From NCBI GenBank assembly GCA_036401335.1, contig DASWVC010000263.1, positions 1 through 16,553 on the forward strand: a stretch of DNA of 16,553 bases, given 5' to 3'. Origin of the DNA: DASWVC01 sp036401335. GTDB taxonomy: Bacteria > Verrucomicrobiota > Verrucomicrobiia > Chthoniobacterales > JAFAMB01. Below, one piece after another: positions 7,009-14,393 of the stretch (the first letter of the stretch is position 1; every line of letters starts with the position of its first letter). Position numbers and translations under genes: made by a program. A model generated the notes under the pieces. It saw only the letters and a list, made by a program, of their open reading frames with translations, had not been told where the DNA came from and did no database searches.

Positions 7009-8202
7009 ATGGCTACCCTTTTCTCCGAAGCCGAAGCGCGCGACCGCATTCTCGCGGCGGTCGGCGCGGTGCCCGTCCGGGAAGAACCTTGCGAGCTCTG
7101 GGCAGCAGGGGACCGCGTTGCGGCCGCAGATTTTCACGCCAGAATTCCCTTGCCCGGGTTCGACAACTCCAGTGTGGATGGTTATGCAGTCCGGTCCGAA
7201 GAGGTAACCGGCGCCAGCCGGTTTCAGGTCCAAGGGACGCAAGCCGCCGGCCTTGACACCGCTCAGGTGCTCACACCCGGGCACGCCCTGCGCATTTTTA
7301 CCGGTGCGCCGTTGCCGGACGGAGCCGATGCGGTACTCATGCAGGAGGATTGTACCAGGGACGGGGACGTTATTGTGGCCCAGGCCCACCTCCAGCCCGG
7401 AGAAAACGTTCGTCGTTGCGGCGATGACCTGGCGCGAGGCCAGCGCATGATTGCGGCTGGCACCGTGTTGCGGGCACCTCAACTTGGCTTGCTGGCGACC
7501 CAGGGTTATGCCCAAATCAGCGTCTGGCGGCGCCCGACGGTGTCCATCATCGCCACCGGGAGCGAGTTGCGGCCAGCTGACGAGGCGCTTCGCCCCGGTG
7601 AAATCCACGAGTCCAATCGCGTGATGCTGGCCGATCTGGTGCGCCGGGCCGGGGGACTTCCCCGGGTGCTGCCGATTATCCCGGACGAACCTTCCGTCCA
7701 CCGGGAAGCGTTTGCGCAAGCGCAAGGCGCAGACGTCATTGTGGTCGCGGGCGGCGTCTCCGTGGGTGACCACGACCTTGTGAAACCGACGTTGCGCGAG
7801 CTCGGGGCATCCCTCGACCTCTGGAGGGTGGCTTTGCGTCCCGGCAAACCGTTCCTTTTTGGCAAATTGGGCCCGTCGCTCGTTTTCGGCCTGCCGGGCA
7901 ACCCGGTGTCTGCCTTCGTGACCTTTCTGCGCTTTGTCCGACCGGCCCTTCTCCGGTTGGCGGGTTGCACGGCGGTGGACGATGGCGCCATCCCGGCCGT
8001 CACCGACGAGACCCTTCGGAATGATGGCGACCGTCCACACTACGTGCGGGTGCGATGCCAAAACGGCAGGGTACGCCTTTCCGGACGGCAGGAATCCCAC
8101 GCGTTGTTTGCCCTTAGCCAGGCGAATGCCCTCGTCCGACTCGAGCCTGGCCAGGTTGCTCAACCTGGGGAAACGGTGGATGTTTTCCGGTTCTCGCCCT
8201 GA
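7009..8202 (+). CDS. moeA: Molybdopterin molybdenumtransferase MoeA
   Basis: This 397-residue cytosolic enzyme inserts molybdate into adenylylated molybdopterin, the last common step of molybdenum cofactor synthesis, working after MogA/MoaB activity. Motifs in order are PLPGFDNSSVDGYAV (48-62), RIFTGAPLPDGADAVLMQED (95-114), ATGSEL (182-187) at the start of the MogA-like domain, GEIHESN (197-203), VVAGGVSVGDHDLVKP (245-260) with the acidic Asp254/Asp256 pair, and FGLPGNPVSAFV (293-304), with a C-terminal domain to the end. The length is typical. The start is the ATG at 7009, only 4 bases after the GH3 stop. The frame is open further back into GH3, but that extension is non-homologous. No moaA, moaC, mogA or molybdate transporter lies in the window. 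It has no visible Shine-Dalgarno, so translation may be coupled to GH3. Confidence 0.95.
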   Translation: MATLFSEAEARDRILAAVGAVPVREEPCELWAAGDRVAAADFHARIPLPGFDNSSVDGYAVRSEEVTGASRFQVQGTQAAGLDTAQVLTPGHALRIFTGAPLPDGADAVLMQEDCTRDGDVIVAQAHLQPGENVRRCGDDLARGQRMIAAGTVLRAPQLGLLATQGYAQISVWRRPTVSIIATGSELRPADEALRPGEIHESNRVMLADLVRRAGGLPRVLPIIPDEPSVHREAFAQAQGADVIVVAGGVSVGDHDLVKPTLRELGASLDLWRVALRPGKPFLFGKLGPSLVFGLPGNPVSAFVTFLRFVRPALLRLAGCTAVDDGAIPAVTDETLRNDGDRPHYVRVRCQNGRVRLSGRQESHALFALSQANALVRLEPGQVAQPGETVDVFRFSP

Positions 8203-8210
8203 CCACCAGC

Positions 8211-8348
8211 ATGTGCGCCCTCATTTCGTGGCTGGCCGTGCTTGCCTGCATCCGAGGCGCTCCGCCGGTCGCATCCGTTATCGGCTGGTCCTTTAGCTCC
8301 GGCCCTCAGTTTGTGATTGCTATTTCTGTTGCAGACGAATCGGCTTAG
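8211..8348 (+). CDS. Possible 45-residue small protein after moeA
   Basis: A short open frame begins with an ATG 8 bases after the moeA stop. It reads MCALISWLAVLACIRGAPPV, then GWSFSSGPQFVIAISVADES. The first 15 residues are hydrophobic enough for a signal peptide or membrane anchor. I recognise no family and see no Shine-Dalgarno, so it may be a chance frame or the debris of a lost gene. I list it because it is the only positional candidate for a gene in the first part of this gap. Confidence 0.2.
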   Translation: MCALISWLAVLACIRGAPPVASVIGWSFSSGPQFVIAISVADESA

Positions 8349-8582
8349 AAATGAGAACTTTGAAAACGGCGGGACGCAGTCTCAAAGAGACAACAAAACG
8401 GTCCGGTGCATCGTTGATCTTGTTGCAACGTAAATAAATGGCCCCCTGGCGTCGTCGAAGACAAGGTGGTTTACACCTGCAAGCGGGCAGGCGCAGAACG
8501 CTCCGGGGCAAAGCGAGAAGATGTGGCTTAACCCTTTCGCTTGGCCTCCGATGGTGGTGAAAAGAGTAAGGACATACAAAAA
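8349..8582. other. Non-coding leader region of nadA
   Basis: I see no convincing gene here. A 28-codon open frame (8351-8437, beginning MRTLKTAGRSLKETTKRSG) is present but too short to support. The region probably contains the nadA promoter and leader. An AAGGAC Shine-Dalgarno near its right end belongs to nadA. I could not recognise a riboswitch or operator: the well-known NiaR- or NrtR-type operators would need a motif search. Confidence 0.35.
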
Positions 8583-9527
8583 ATGGTTGCCTTGAAAGAA
8601 GGTTACGATCTGGCTGAGGAGATCCGCGCCCTCAAGACGCAACGGAACGCCGTGATCCTCGCCCACAATTACCAAACTCCGGAAATTCAGGACGTCGCCG
8701 ACTATGTGGGCGATTCACTCGGCTTAAGTTATCGGGCGAAGGCCGCGGACGCCGACGTCATTGCGTTCTGCGGCGTGCACTTCATGGCAGAGACGGCTAA
8801 GATTGTAAACCCGTCCAAAACGGTGGTTTTGCCAGATTTGGACGCCGGCTGCTCCCTCGCCGATTCGTGCCCGGCCCCGGCCCTGGCGGCTTTTCTCCAA
8901 CGGCACGCCGACCGGAATTATTACGTGGTGGCGTACATCAATTGCAGCGCCGGGGTTAAGGCCCTGGCGGATGTCATCTGCACAAGCGGCAACGCGGTCC
9001 GGATCGTGGAAAGCGTGCCGCTCGATCGTAACGTGTTGTTCGTGCCGGATCAAAACCTTGGGGCCTGGGTGATGCAGCAGACTGGTCGTAAAATGGATTT
9101 GTGGAAAGGATCCTGCTACGTCCACGTGGAGTTCACCAGCAACAGCATCAACCGAATTCGGGAACAATACCCCGACGCTCCGGTCGTTGCGCATCCCGAA
9201 TGCATTTCGGCGGTGCGGATGCTGGCCGATGAGGTGTGCTCGACCGAAAAGATGGTCGGCTATTGCCGCCAGTCTCCGGCAGATGCTTTCATCATCGTAA
9301 CGGAGTCGGGCATGCTTCACCGGTTGCGTAAGGAAGTGCCCGGCAAAACGTTTATTGCCGGCCCCACGGATCGGTGTTCCTGCGCGGATTGCCGCTACAT
9401 GAAGCGAAATACCCTCGAAAAATTGCGCGACGCCCTTCAAAAGCTTCAACCGGAGATCATCCTCGAGGAAACGGTCCGACAACGGGCTGAACGGCCCATT
9501 CTTCGGATGTTGGAACTAAGCAAGTGA
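8583..9527 (+). CDS. nadA: Quinolinate synthase NadA
   Basis: This is a 314-residue [4Fe-4S] enzyme that condenses iminoaspartate with dihydroxyacetone phosphate to quinolinate in de novo NAD synthesis. The three cluster cysteines are Cys90 in DLDAGCSLADSCP, Cys197 in VAHPECISAVRML and Cys270 in CADCRYMKRNTL. Other family blocks are ILAHNYQTPEIQDVADYVGD (25-44), FCGVHFMAETAKI (62-74), VAYINCSAGVKALADVICTS (106-125) and FVPDQNLG (143-150). I start it at the ATG at 8583 because AAGGAC lies nine bases upstream; an in-frame ATG at 8541 adds 14 residues but has no ribosome binding site. The partner enzymes NadB and NadC are not in the window. The last four bases overlap the start of the following flavoprotein gene as GTGA, implying coupled translation. 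Confidence 0.95.
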   Translation: MVALKEGYDLAEEIRALKTQRNAVILAHNYQTPEIQDVADYVGDSLGLSYRAKAADADVIAFCGVHFMAETAKIVNPSKTVVLPDLDAGCSLADSCPAPALAAFLQRHADRNYYVVAYINCSAGVKALADVICTSGNAVRIVESVPLDRNVLFVPDQNLGAWVMQQTGRKMDLWKGSCYVHVEFTSNSINRIREQYPDAPVVAHPECISAVRMLADEVCSTEKMVGYCRQSPADAFIIVTESGMLHRLRKEVPGKTFIAGPTDRCSCADCRYMKRNTLEKLRDALQKLQPEIILEETVRQRAERPILRMLELSK

Positions 9528-10714
9528 AACAAGCCGTTGCGGCAGTCATTGGCGCGGGCCCGGCCGGGTTGCGCGCAGCGGAGTTGTTGGCCACGGCAGG
9601 CCTGCAGACGCGAATCTTTGAGCAGAAGCCGTCGTTGGGCCGCAAACTCCTGGTGGCGGGCCGGGGAGGGCTCAACCTGACGCATTCGGAAGCCTTCGAG
9701 AGATTTTATACCCGTTACGACGAGCCTAAACGGTGGGAGAAGCTGCTAAAGCATTTTACTCCGGCCACCGCGCTGGAGTGGTACGCCGGGCTGGGGGTTA
9801 ATACGTTTGTCGGCACCAGTGGCCGGGTTTTTCCCCGTACCTTGCGGGCGCCGGCCGTTCTGGAATTGTGGCTGGAACGCCTGGATGGGTTGGGGTGCGA
9901 TTTCCAGACCAGCCACCGCTTTCACCACCTTATCGGCAAACAACCTTTCGATCTGGTGTTTCAGCGGGGCGACCAGTTCTCGCTGATCACTTGCGACATC
10001 GTGGTCTTTGCCCTGGGCGGCGGATCTTGGCCCCAAACCGGTTCAGATGGAAATTGGGTAAGCGAATTTAGAACCATGGGCATCCGAGTGGACGACTTTG
10101 TGCCTTCCAATGTTGGGTGGGAATACCCATGGTCTGAAAATTTTCTGGCCGTTGCCGATGGTAAACCGCTAAAAAACCTGGCGGTAACGGGGTGCGGGCG
10201 AACGGTGCGGGGAGAGTTGCTGATAACGCGTTACGGGCTGGAGGGAGGCGCCCTGTACGCCCTGTCCCAAGAACTGCGGCAGGACCCGGAGGTGTTTATC
10301 GATTTTAAACCTGATTTTACGGTTTCTGAACTCCGTCAAAAACTGAAAGCTGGCGATAACCTGACGGAAACCGCCCAGAAAAGCTGGAACCTGAGCACGG
10401 CGGCCGCGACGCTGATCCAGGAAGTTGCGGGCCCAAAAACGTCCGCGGACTTGGTCAAAACGGTCAAGCGTTGCCGTTTGCGGTTGGATCGTCCGCGGCC
10501 CTTGGCGGAAGCCATCTCCTCGGCCGGGGGCGTGGCCTGGAGCGAGCTCGACGATAATTTGATGCTGAAAAAACACCCGGGTCTGTTCTGTGCCGGCGAG
10601 ATGATCGGCTGGGACGCGCCGACGGGCGGCTACCTGCTGCAAGGGTGCCTGGTGACGGGGACGGTCGCGGGGCAAGGTGCGGTGAAGTGGATTGCGCAAT
10701 CCCTTAACCGGTGA
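9524..10714 (+). CDS. HI0933/BaiN-like FAD-dependent oxidoreductase (TIGR03862-type flavoprotein)
   Basis: This is a 396-residue soluble flavoprotein. The N-terminal dinucleotide-binding motif is VIGAGPAGLRAAE (residues 8-20), followed by FEQKPSLGRKLLVAGRGGLN and LTHSE, the hallmark of the HI0933/YhiN/BaiN family. Further blocks are FVGTSGRVFPRTLRA, ALGGGSWPQTGSDG and the C-terminal FAD-binding GVAWSELDDNLMLKKHPGLF and CAGEMIGWDAPTGGYLLQGC. The shortened middle domain and the length near 400 fit the TIGR03862 subgroup. Its substrate is unknown; BaiN reduces bile-acid intermediates, which says little here. It starts at a GTG overlapping the nadA stop (GTGA). NadA consumes iminoaspartate made by the FAD enzyme NadB, which is absent from this window, so a link to NAD synthesis is possible but speculative. 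Confidence 0.85.
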   Translation: MKQAVAAVIGAGPAGLRAAELLATAGLQTRIFEQKPSLGRKLLVAGRGGLNLTHSEAFERFYTRYDEPKRWEKLLKHFTPATALEWYAGLGVNTFVGTSGRVFPRTLRAPAVLELWLERLDGLGCDFQTSHRFHHLIGKQPFDLVFQRGDQFSLITCDIVVFALGGGSWPQTGSDGNWVSEFRTMGIRVDDFVPSNVGWEYPWSENFLAVADGKPLKNLAVTGCGRTVRGELLITRYGLEGGALYALSQELRQDPEVFIDFKPDFTVSELRQKLKAGDNLTETAQKSWNLSTAAATLIQEVAGPKTSADLVKTVKRCRLRLDRPRPLAEAISSAGGVAWSELDDNLMLKKHPGLFCAGEMIGWDAPTGGYLLQGCLVTGTVAGQGAVKWIAQSLNR

Positions 10715-10732
10715 CAGCTTCAGGCATTGCCT

Positions 10733-11203
10733 ATGGACCTGAATGTTGGTGACCCGGCGCCTTACTTTGAAACCTCGGCCGTCGGCGGAATTTATGGGGC
10801 CGGAAAAACGGTCAAACTTACGGATTTTCGGGGTGAGGTCGTGGTGTTGTACTTCTACCCAAAAGATGACACGCCAGGGTGCACCAAGCAGGCGTGCGAT
10901 CTGCGGGATTCCTGGCAAGAGGTGCAGTCCAAGGCTGAGCTCTTTGGCGTGAGCGTTGACTCCGCTGAAAGCCATGAGCAGTTTATCCAGAAGTACGGGC
11001 TGCCGTTTCCGCTCCTGAGCGATCCGGACCATCGCATGGTCGAAGACTACGGTGTCTGGGTGGAAAAAAATTCAGACGGCAAGACTTACCTGGGCACGGA
11101 ACGGACTACTTTCGTGGTCGGCCGCGACCAGAAAGTGGCAGCGATCCTGCGGAAGGTCAGTCCCGGAGATCACCTGGACCTTCTTCTGGAACACTTGTCC
11201 TGA
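10733..11203 (+). CDS. bcp: Thioredoxin-dependent peroxiredoxin, Bcp/PrxQ type
   Basis: This is a 156-residue peroxiredoxin that reduces hydrogen and alkyl peroxides with electrons from thioredoxin. The peroxidatic Cys50 lies in FYPKDDTPGCTKQACDLRD and the resolving Cys55 follows five residues later, the arrangement that defines the atypical 2-Cys PrxQ subfamily. Also seen are VSVDSAESHEQFIQKYGLPF and PLLSDPDHRMVEDYGVW, followed by GTERTTFVVGRDQKV. The length is typical and there is no signal peptide, so it acts in the cytosol. The start is the ATG at 10733; a TTG two codons upstream is less likely. It lies 18 bases after the flavoprotein stop and may be co-transcribed with nadA and the flavoprotein. 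Confidence 0.95.
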   Translation: MDLNVGDPAPYFETSAVGGIYGAGKTVKLTDFRGEVVVLYFYPKDDTPGCTKQACDLRDSWQEVQSKAELFGVSVDSAESHEQFIQKYGLPFPLLSDPDHRMVEDYGVWVEKNSDGKTYLGTERTTFVVGRDQKVAAILRKVSPGDHLDLLLEHLS

Positions 11204-11357
11204 GCGTTGGGTGGTTTAGGGTGGCCAGGATCACAACCCCGGGCTGCATCCGTTTGATTTTACGAGGTGCCTCAGCGACAGGATCAACTCCTGAATCGAG
11301 AGAAAAGCCGGTTATAACGCACCACCCGGCGGACATTGACGCGATCTCCTTGCAGCC

Positions 11358-12539
11358 ATGAGTCCAAACACGATATTGCACCTTTACGAGCGATTGGAAA
11401 CGTTGGTGCGACGGCTCCCCGGTCCCCTCCAGAAGGTGGTGACCGAGGAGCTCAGTCCGGTCAAGCAGATCTTTTTGGCCCAGCGGCCCGCACGTCTCGT
11501 ACTGCTTGGTCAGCCCAAAGCTCCGGCTGAACGGCTCTTTTCGGCTTTGGTCAATTCGCAATTGGACATTTCTCACCTCGATGGCCCCAGTGCGTGGCGG
11601 CTGTTTCATCACCGCGGAGTCGGTGGTTTCCGGCTTCTGGACGGACGGCGTCTAACGGACACCAGCCATTCGTGGAGGGAACTTGAATCAGCTTTGGGTG
11701 AGGAAAAACCGGACCTCCTGCTTTTTTTAGCGGATGGCACGAGTGACTTTGACTTGGCCCTGGAGTGCGAACAGGCCAGCCGCGTGGTGGAACTTTGCCG
11801 GACCCGTTACGAAACGGCGGTGCCGATGATCGGCATTCTCGACCTGCCGAAGCACCTCGACCCTTCCAAACGCTCGGAGCGGCTCCTGCAATTGCGGGCG
11901 TGGTTAGACGGGCAAGCTCAGTTCCGCCCCAACTTTGTTCGGGCCATCGCCGTGAGCAGCTTTGCCCGTTTTCGGCAGGATGGAACCCTCGACACCGAAC
12001 GCGATGACCGGGAGAACATTGACGCTTTGGCTGAGTTGCTCGTGCGAGAGTTGCCCGAAGATGCGCAGGTGGACTTGGCCCGCCTTTTCCGCGTCGGTTC
12101 CGTGCAGCGCGCCACCGCACAACGCTTGGTGCGGTCCATCAGCGCCGTAGCTGCGGCAGTCGGGGCTCAACCCATTCCGCTGGCCGACTTTCCCATCCTT
12201 ACCGGGTTGCAACTGGCGATGGTTTCCGGGGTGATGTACCTGGGAGGTCGTGAACTGAGCCTGCGTTCCGCGGCTGAGTTTTGTGCCGCCCTGGGTTCCA
12301 ACATCGGCTTGGGCATGGTCTTTCGTGAAGGGGCCCGGGCCGCGGTCAAGATTCTTCCGGGTTGGGGCAATGTGGTGTCCGGCGGCATTGCGGCCGGTGG
12401 GACTTATGCCATCGGCCGGGCTGCGATCGGCTTTTTTATCGAAGGAAAAACTCTCGCTGAGGCGCGCGGCATGTTGAAGACGTTCCGACGGAAAAAGGGG
12501 TCGGTCCCCGTCGATCAAGGCCGGGGATCACGCCGTTAG
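11358..12539 (+). CDS. DUF697 (YcjF-like) membrane-associated protein with degenerate GTPase domain
   Basis: This 393-residue protein has two parts. Residues 1 to about 235 look like an Era/dynamin-type GTPase fold: RLVLLGQPKAPAERLFSALV (46-65) sits where GxxxxGKS should be, and MIGILDLPKHLDP (147-159) sits where the NKxD specificity loop lies. Both are altered: the Walker A glycine, lysine and serine read P56, A57 and E58, and no NKxD is left. A clear DxxG switch motif is also absent. Residues about 237-355 form a DUF697 domain with VAAAVGAQPIPLADFPILTG, IGLGMVFREGARAAVKILPG and GWGNVVSGGIAAGGTYAIGR, glycine-rich amphipathic segments that associate with membranes in relatives. A basic TFRRKKGS tail follows. 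I infer a pseudo-GTPase that binds or bends membranes. No Shine-Dalgarno is obvious at the ATG. It lies upstream of rsmA with an 80-base gap. Confidence 0.8.
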   Translation: MSPNTILHLYERLETLVRRLPGPLQKVVTEELSPVKQIFLAQRPARLVLLGQPKAPAERLFSALVNSQLDISHLDGPSAWRLFHHRGVGGFRLLDGRRLTDTSHSWRELESALGEEKPDLLLFLADGTSDFDLALECEQASRVVELCRTRYETAVPMIGILDLPKHLDPSKRSERLLQLRAWLDGQAQFRPNFVRAIAVSSFARFRQDGTLDTERDDRENIDALAELLVRELPEDAQVDLARLFRVGSVQRATAQRLVRSISAVAAAVGAQPIPLADFPILTGLQLAMVSGVMYLGGRELSLRSAAEFCAALGSNIGLGMVFREGARAAVKILPGWGNVVSGGIAAGGTYAIGRAAIGFFIEGKTLAEARGMLKTFRRKKGSVPVDQGRGSRR

Positions 12540-12606
12540 CGTTGTGGACAGCTTGTGAGTAAGTGGAGGAAAGCGGCGAAGAACGTGCGTACAACCACTT
12601 CGACGG

Positions 12607-12622
12607 GGAGGAGGCCAGGGTG
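12607..12622 (+). promoter_or_regulatory. Strong Shine-Dalgarno fixing a GTG start for rsmA
   Basis: GGAGGAGG (12607-12614) lies five bases before a GTG at 12620. This decides the start of the RsmA-Nudix gene against both a longer frame beginning at 12563 and the internal ATG at 12638. The resulting N-terminus, VTLSEIMSTLEGLGAAPLKS, aligns with the usual RsmA beginning (MTLSEIxxLLxxLGxxPxKS). Confidence 0.8.
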
Positions 12623-14008
12623 ACGCTCTCCGAAATCATGTCAACGCTGGAAGGGTTGGGTGCTGCTCCGCTTAAGTCCTTGGGCCAGAACTTTTTGCAC
12701 GATCAGAACGTGGCAGCATGGATCGTGCAACGCCTGGAGCTTTCTCCCGGTGAGCATGTGGTGGAGATCGGTCCCGGGCTCGGGGCGCTGACAAAACAGT
12801 TGGCCGATGCGCACGTGTCGGCAACTTTACTGGAAAAAGACGCTGCGTACGCCGCGTACCTGCAGGCCAAATTCGCCGGGGCAGGGTTTGAAGTGGTTGC
12901 GGGAGATGCCCTGGACTATGATCCACGCCGCTTTTTTGCGCAGCGTCCGGTGAAGTTGGTTGGAATGCTGCCTTATTACATCTCATCCACCCTGTTGTTG
13001 CATTTCACCCGCGAACCTTGTCCGTTCGATCGGGTGGTGGTGACGGTGCAGAAAGAGTTGGCGGAGCGCATGGCGGCGCCGCCCGGAGAAAAAGCGTATG
13101 GGTCGTTGTCGGTTGCCCTGCAACGGCGGTGGCACGTGCGCAAAATCAAGACATTGCCGGCCTCGGTCTTCGTGCCCCAGCCACGGGTTGACTCCGCGGT
13201 GGTTCTCCTGACCCCGAAAACAGGCACGGAGCTGGAACCGGTCGATGCGGAGGAATTCGAACGGCTGGTGCGCCTGGGGTTCAGTCAACGTCGAAAACAA
13301 CTTCGGAAATTGTTGGCGACACGGTATGGGGTGGAGCAACTTCAGGAAACCTGGAACCGGATAGGTTTGGCGGCCGACGTCCGCGCAGAGGCGTTGTCGC
13401 TGCCGGTGTGGGTGCGGCTTTCCGGTTTGCTCGGTCGTAAAATCATCAACGGAAACGGCACCACCGAATCTCTCCAGGTCGTGGATGAGCAGGACCGGCC
13501 GGTGCGAGGGCTGAACCGGGCCATGGTGCACCAGGAACGACACCTGCACCGGGCGGTCCACGTCCTCCTCCTCAACCCGGCGGGAGAACTTTACCTGCAA
13601 CGCCGTTCTTTTGCGAAAGATCGGTACCCTGGCCGCTGGGATTCCAGTGCTGCGGGCCACGTGGATTGCGGTGAGACTTATGCGGACTGTGCAACTCGCG
13701 AAGTAAGTGAAGAACTCGGGTTGACGGCCCGGCTCGAACTGGTCGGCAAATTGGCGGCTTCCGAAGCGACGGGTCAGGAATTTGTGGAGGTGTTTTGTGG
13801 CCAGGTGTCGGAAAGGCCCATGCCCAATCCCTTGGAGATTGATGCTTTTGGGGCATTCTCACTTGAGGTGGTAAACGCTTGGCTGGCTCGATGCCCGCAA
13901 GATTTCGCGCCTGCCTTTGTGAGCTGTTACCACTTAGGTCGAGAGCGCCTGCGGCACTTGGCCGGCTCGCCCGCTCCTGGTGTGTCAGATTCGCGGCGTC
14001 CGGCTTGA
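12620..14008 (+). CDS. rsmA: Fusion of 16S rRNA adenine dimethyltransferase (RsmA/KsgA) with a C-terminal Nudix hydrolase
   Basis: This is a 462-residue two-domain protein. Residues 1-270 are RsmA/KsgA, which dimethylates two adenosines in the 3' helix of 16S rRNA during 30S maturation: KSLGQNFLHDQNVA (19-32), SAM-binding VVEIGPGLGALTKQL (47-61), GDALDYD, QKELAERMA, YGSLSVALQ (160-168) and FVPQPRVDSAVVLL (184-197). The catalytic motif IV, normally NLPY, reads MLPYYIS with Met116. After a linker at about 271-285, residues 286-445 are a Nudix domain of the IPP-isomerase/YfcD-like kind, with HRAVHVLLLNPAGELYLQRR and a perfect Nudix box from Gly346 through Glu352, Arg360, Glu361, Glu364 and Glu365 to Gly367. 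A Nudix domain cleaves nucleoside diphosphate-linked substrates. RsmA is normally about 270 residues and single-domain. The frame is continuous with no frameshift. The chosen GTG start has a strong Shine-Dalgarno. Confidence 0.92.
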   Translation: MTLSEIMSTLEGLGAAPLKSLGQNFLHDQNVAAWIVQRLELSPGEHVVEIGPGLGALTKQLADAHVSATLLEKDAAYAAYLQAKFAGAGFEVVAGDALDYDPRRFFAQRPVKLVGMLPYYISSTLLLHFTREPCPFDRVVVTVQKELAERMAAPPGEKAYGSLSVALQRRWHVRKIKTLPASVFVPQPRVDSAVVLLTPKTGTELEPVDAEEFERLVRLGFSQRRKQLRKLLATRYGVEQLQETWNRIGLAADVRAEALSLPVWVRLSGLLGRKIINGNGTTESLQVVDEQDRPVRGLNRAMVHQERHLHRAVHVLLLNPAGELYLQRRSFAKDRYPGRWDSSAAGHVDCGETYADCATREVSEELGLTARLELVGKLAASEATGQEFVEVFCGQVSERPMPNPLEIDAFGAFSLEVVNAWLARCPQDFAPAFVSCYHLGRERLRHLAGSPAPGVSDSRRPA

Positions 14009-14260
14009 GTTCATCCGCTCGCGGGAAGCGGGGTTTGCCGGCGAAGCGCCGAGCAGTTTTGCATGGGGAACTTCCTCAGCCGTCGGTACCCGCGTTTCCA
14101 CGTCACCTCCCCGGCTTTTAACCATCTTCGCTGCCAGAGCGAAACACATGGTTCGGTACGGGTTCGCTTCGTCATCGACCAAAAGCAGTTTTTTTCCCCG
14201 GAGGTCCCTTTTGCCTTTCACCTTGGGTCCAACCCCCAGATTGGTAAGCATCGATTCGGC
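13985..14260 (-). pseudogene. Possible response-regulator receiver-domain remnant
   Basis: The minus strand between the rsmA-nudix gene and the acyltransferase reads GKRDLRGKKLLLVDDEANPY followed by RTMCFALAAKMV and DVETRVPTAEEV. The LLLVDDEAN start and the DVET..TAEEV spacing resemble the first two strands of a CheY-like receiver. The phosphoacceptor strand (typically DxxMPxMxG) never appears, and the frame ends soon after inside the convergent 3' end of the Nudix domain. It therefore looks like a truncated, decaying fragment and not a working regulator. A chance resemblance is possible, since the match rests on about 35 residues. No other frame restores the missing part. The rest of the gap between 14009 and 14393 holds nothing else I recognise. 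Confidence 0.3.
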
Positions 14261-14367
14261 ATGGCCCTGCGCACGTTTCCACGACATACTTCGCTGCCAG
14301 GAAGATAGGAAGGCTGCTTGGCGTTGGCCAGGAAAATCTCGGCGTTTCAAGCATTCCTGATCATCGA

Positions 14368-14391
14368 GGTGCGTGGAGCAGCGCACGCACC
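14368..14391 (-). terminator. Hairpin just after the acyltransferase stop
   Basis: GGTGCGTG (14368-14375) and CACGCACC (14384-14391) form a perfect 8-base-pair stem around an 8-base loop. It begins 2 bases after the stop of the minus-strand OpgC-like gene. No T run follows on either strand, so it is not a classical intrinsic terminator; it may protect or help end the transcript. Confidence 0.4.
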
Positions 14392-14393
14392 CT

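Noticed and set aside
5754..7049. 431-codon minus-strand frame opposite the GH3 gene
   Set aside because: It is long, but the plus strand carries all GH3 and PA14 motifs and the minus frame resembles nothing.
6991..8163. 390-codon minus-strand frame opposite moeA
   Set aside because: It is the antisense of a gene with full MoeA motifs.
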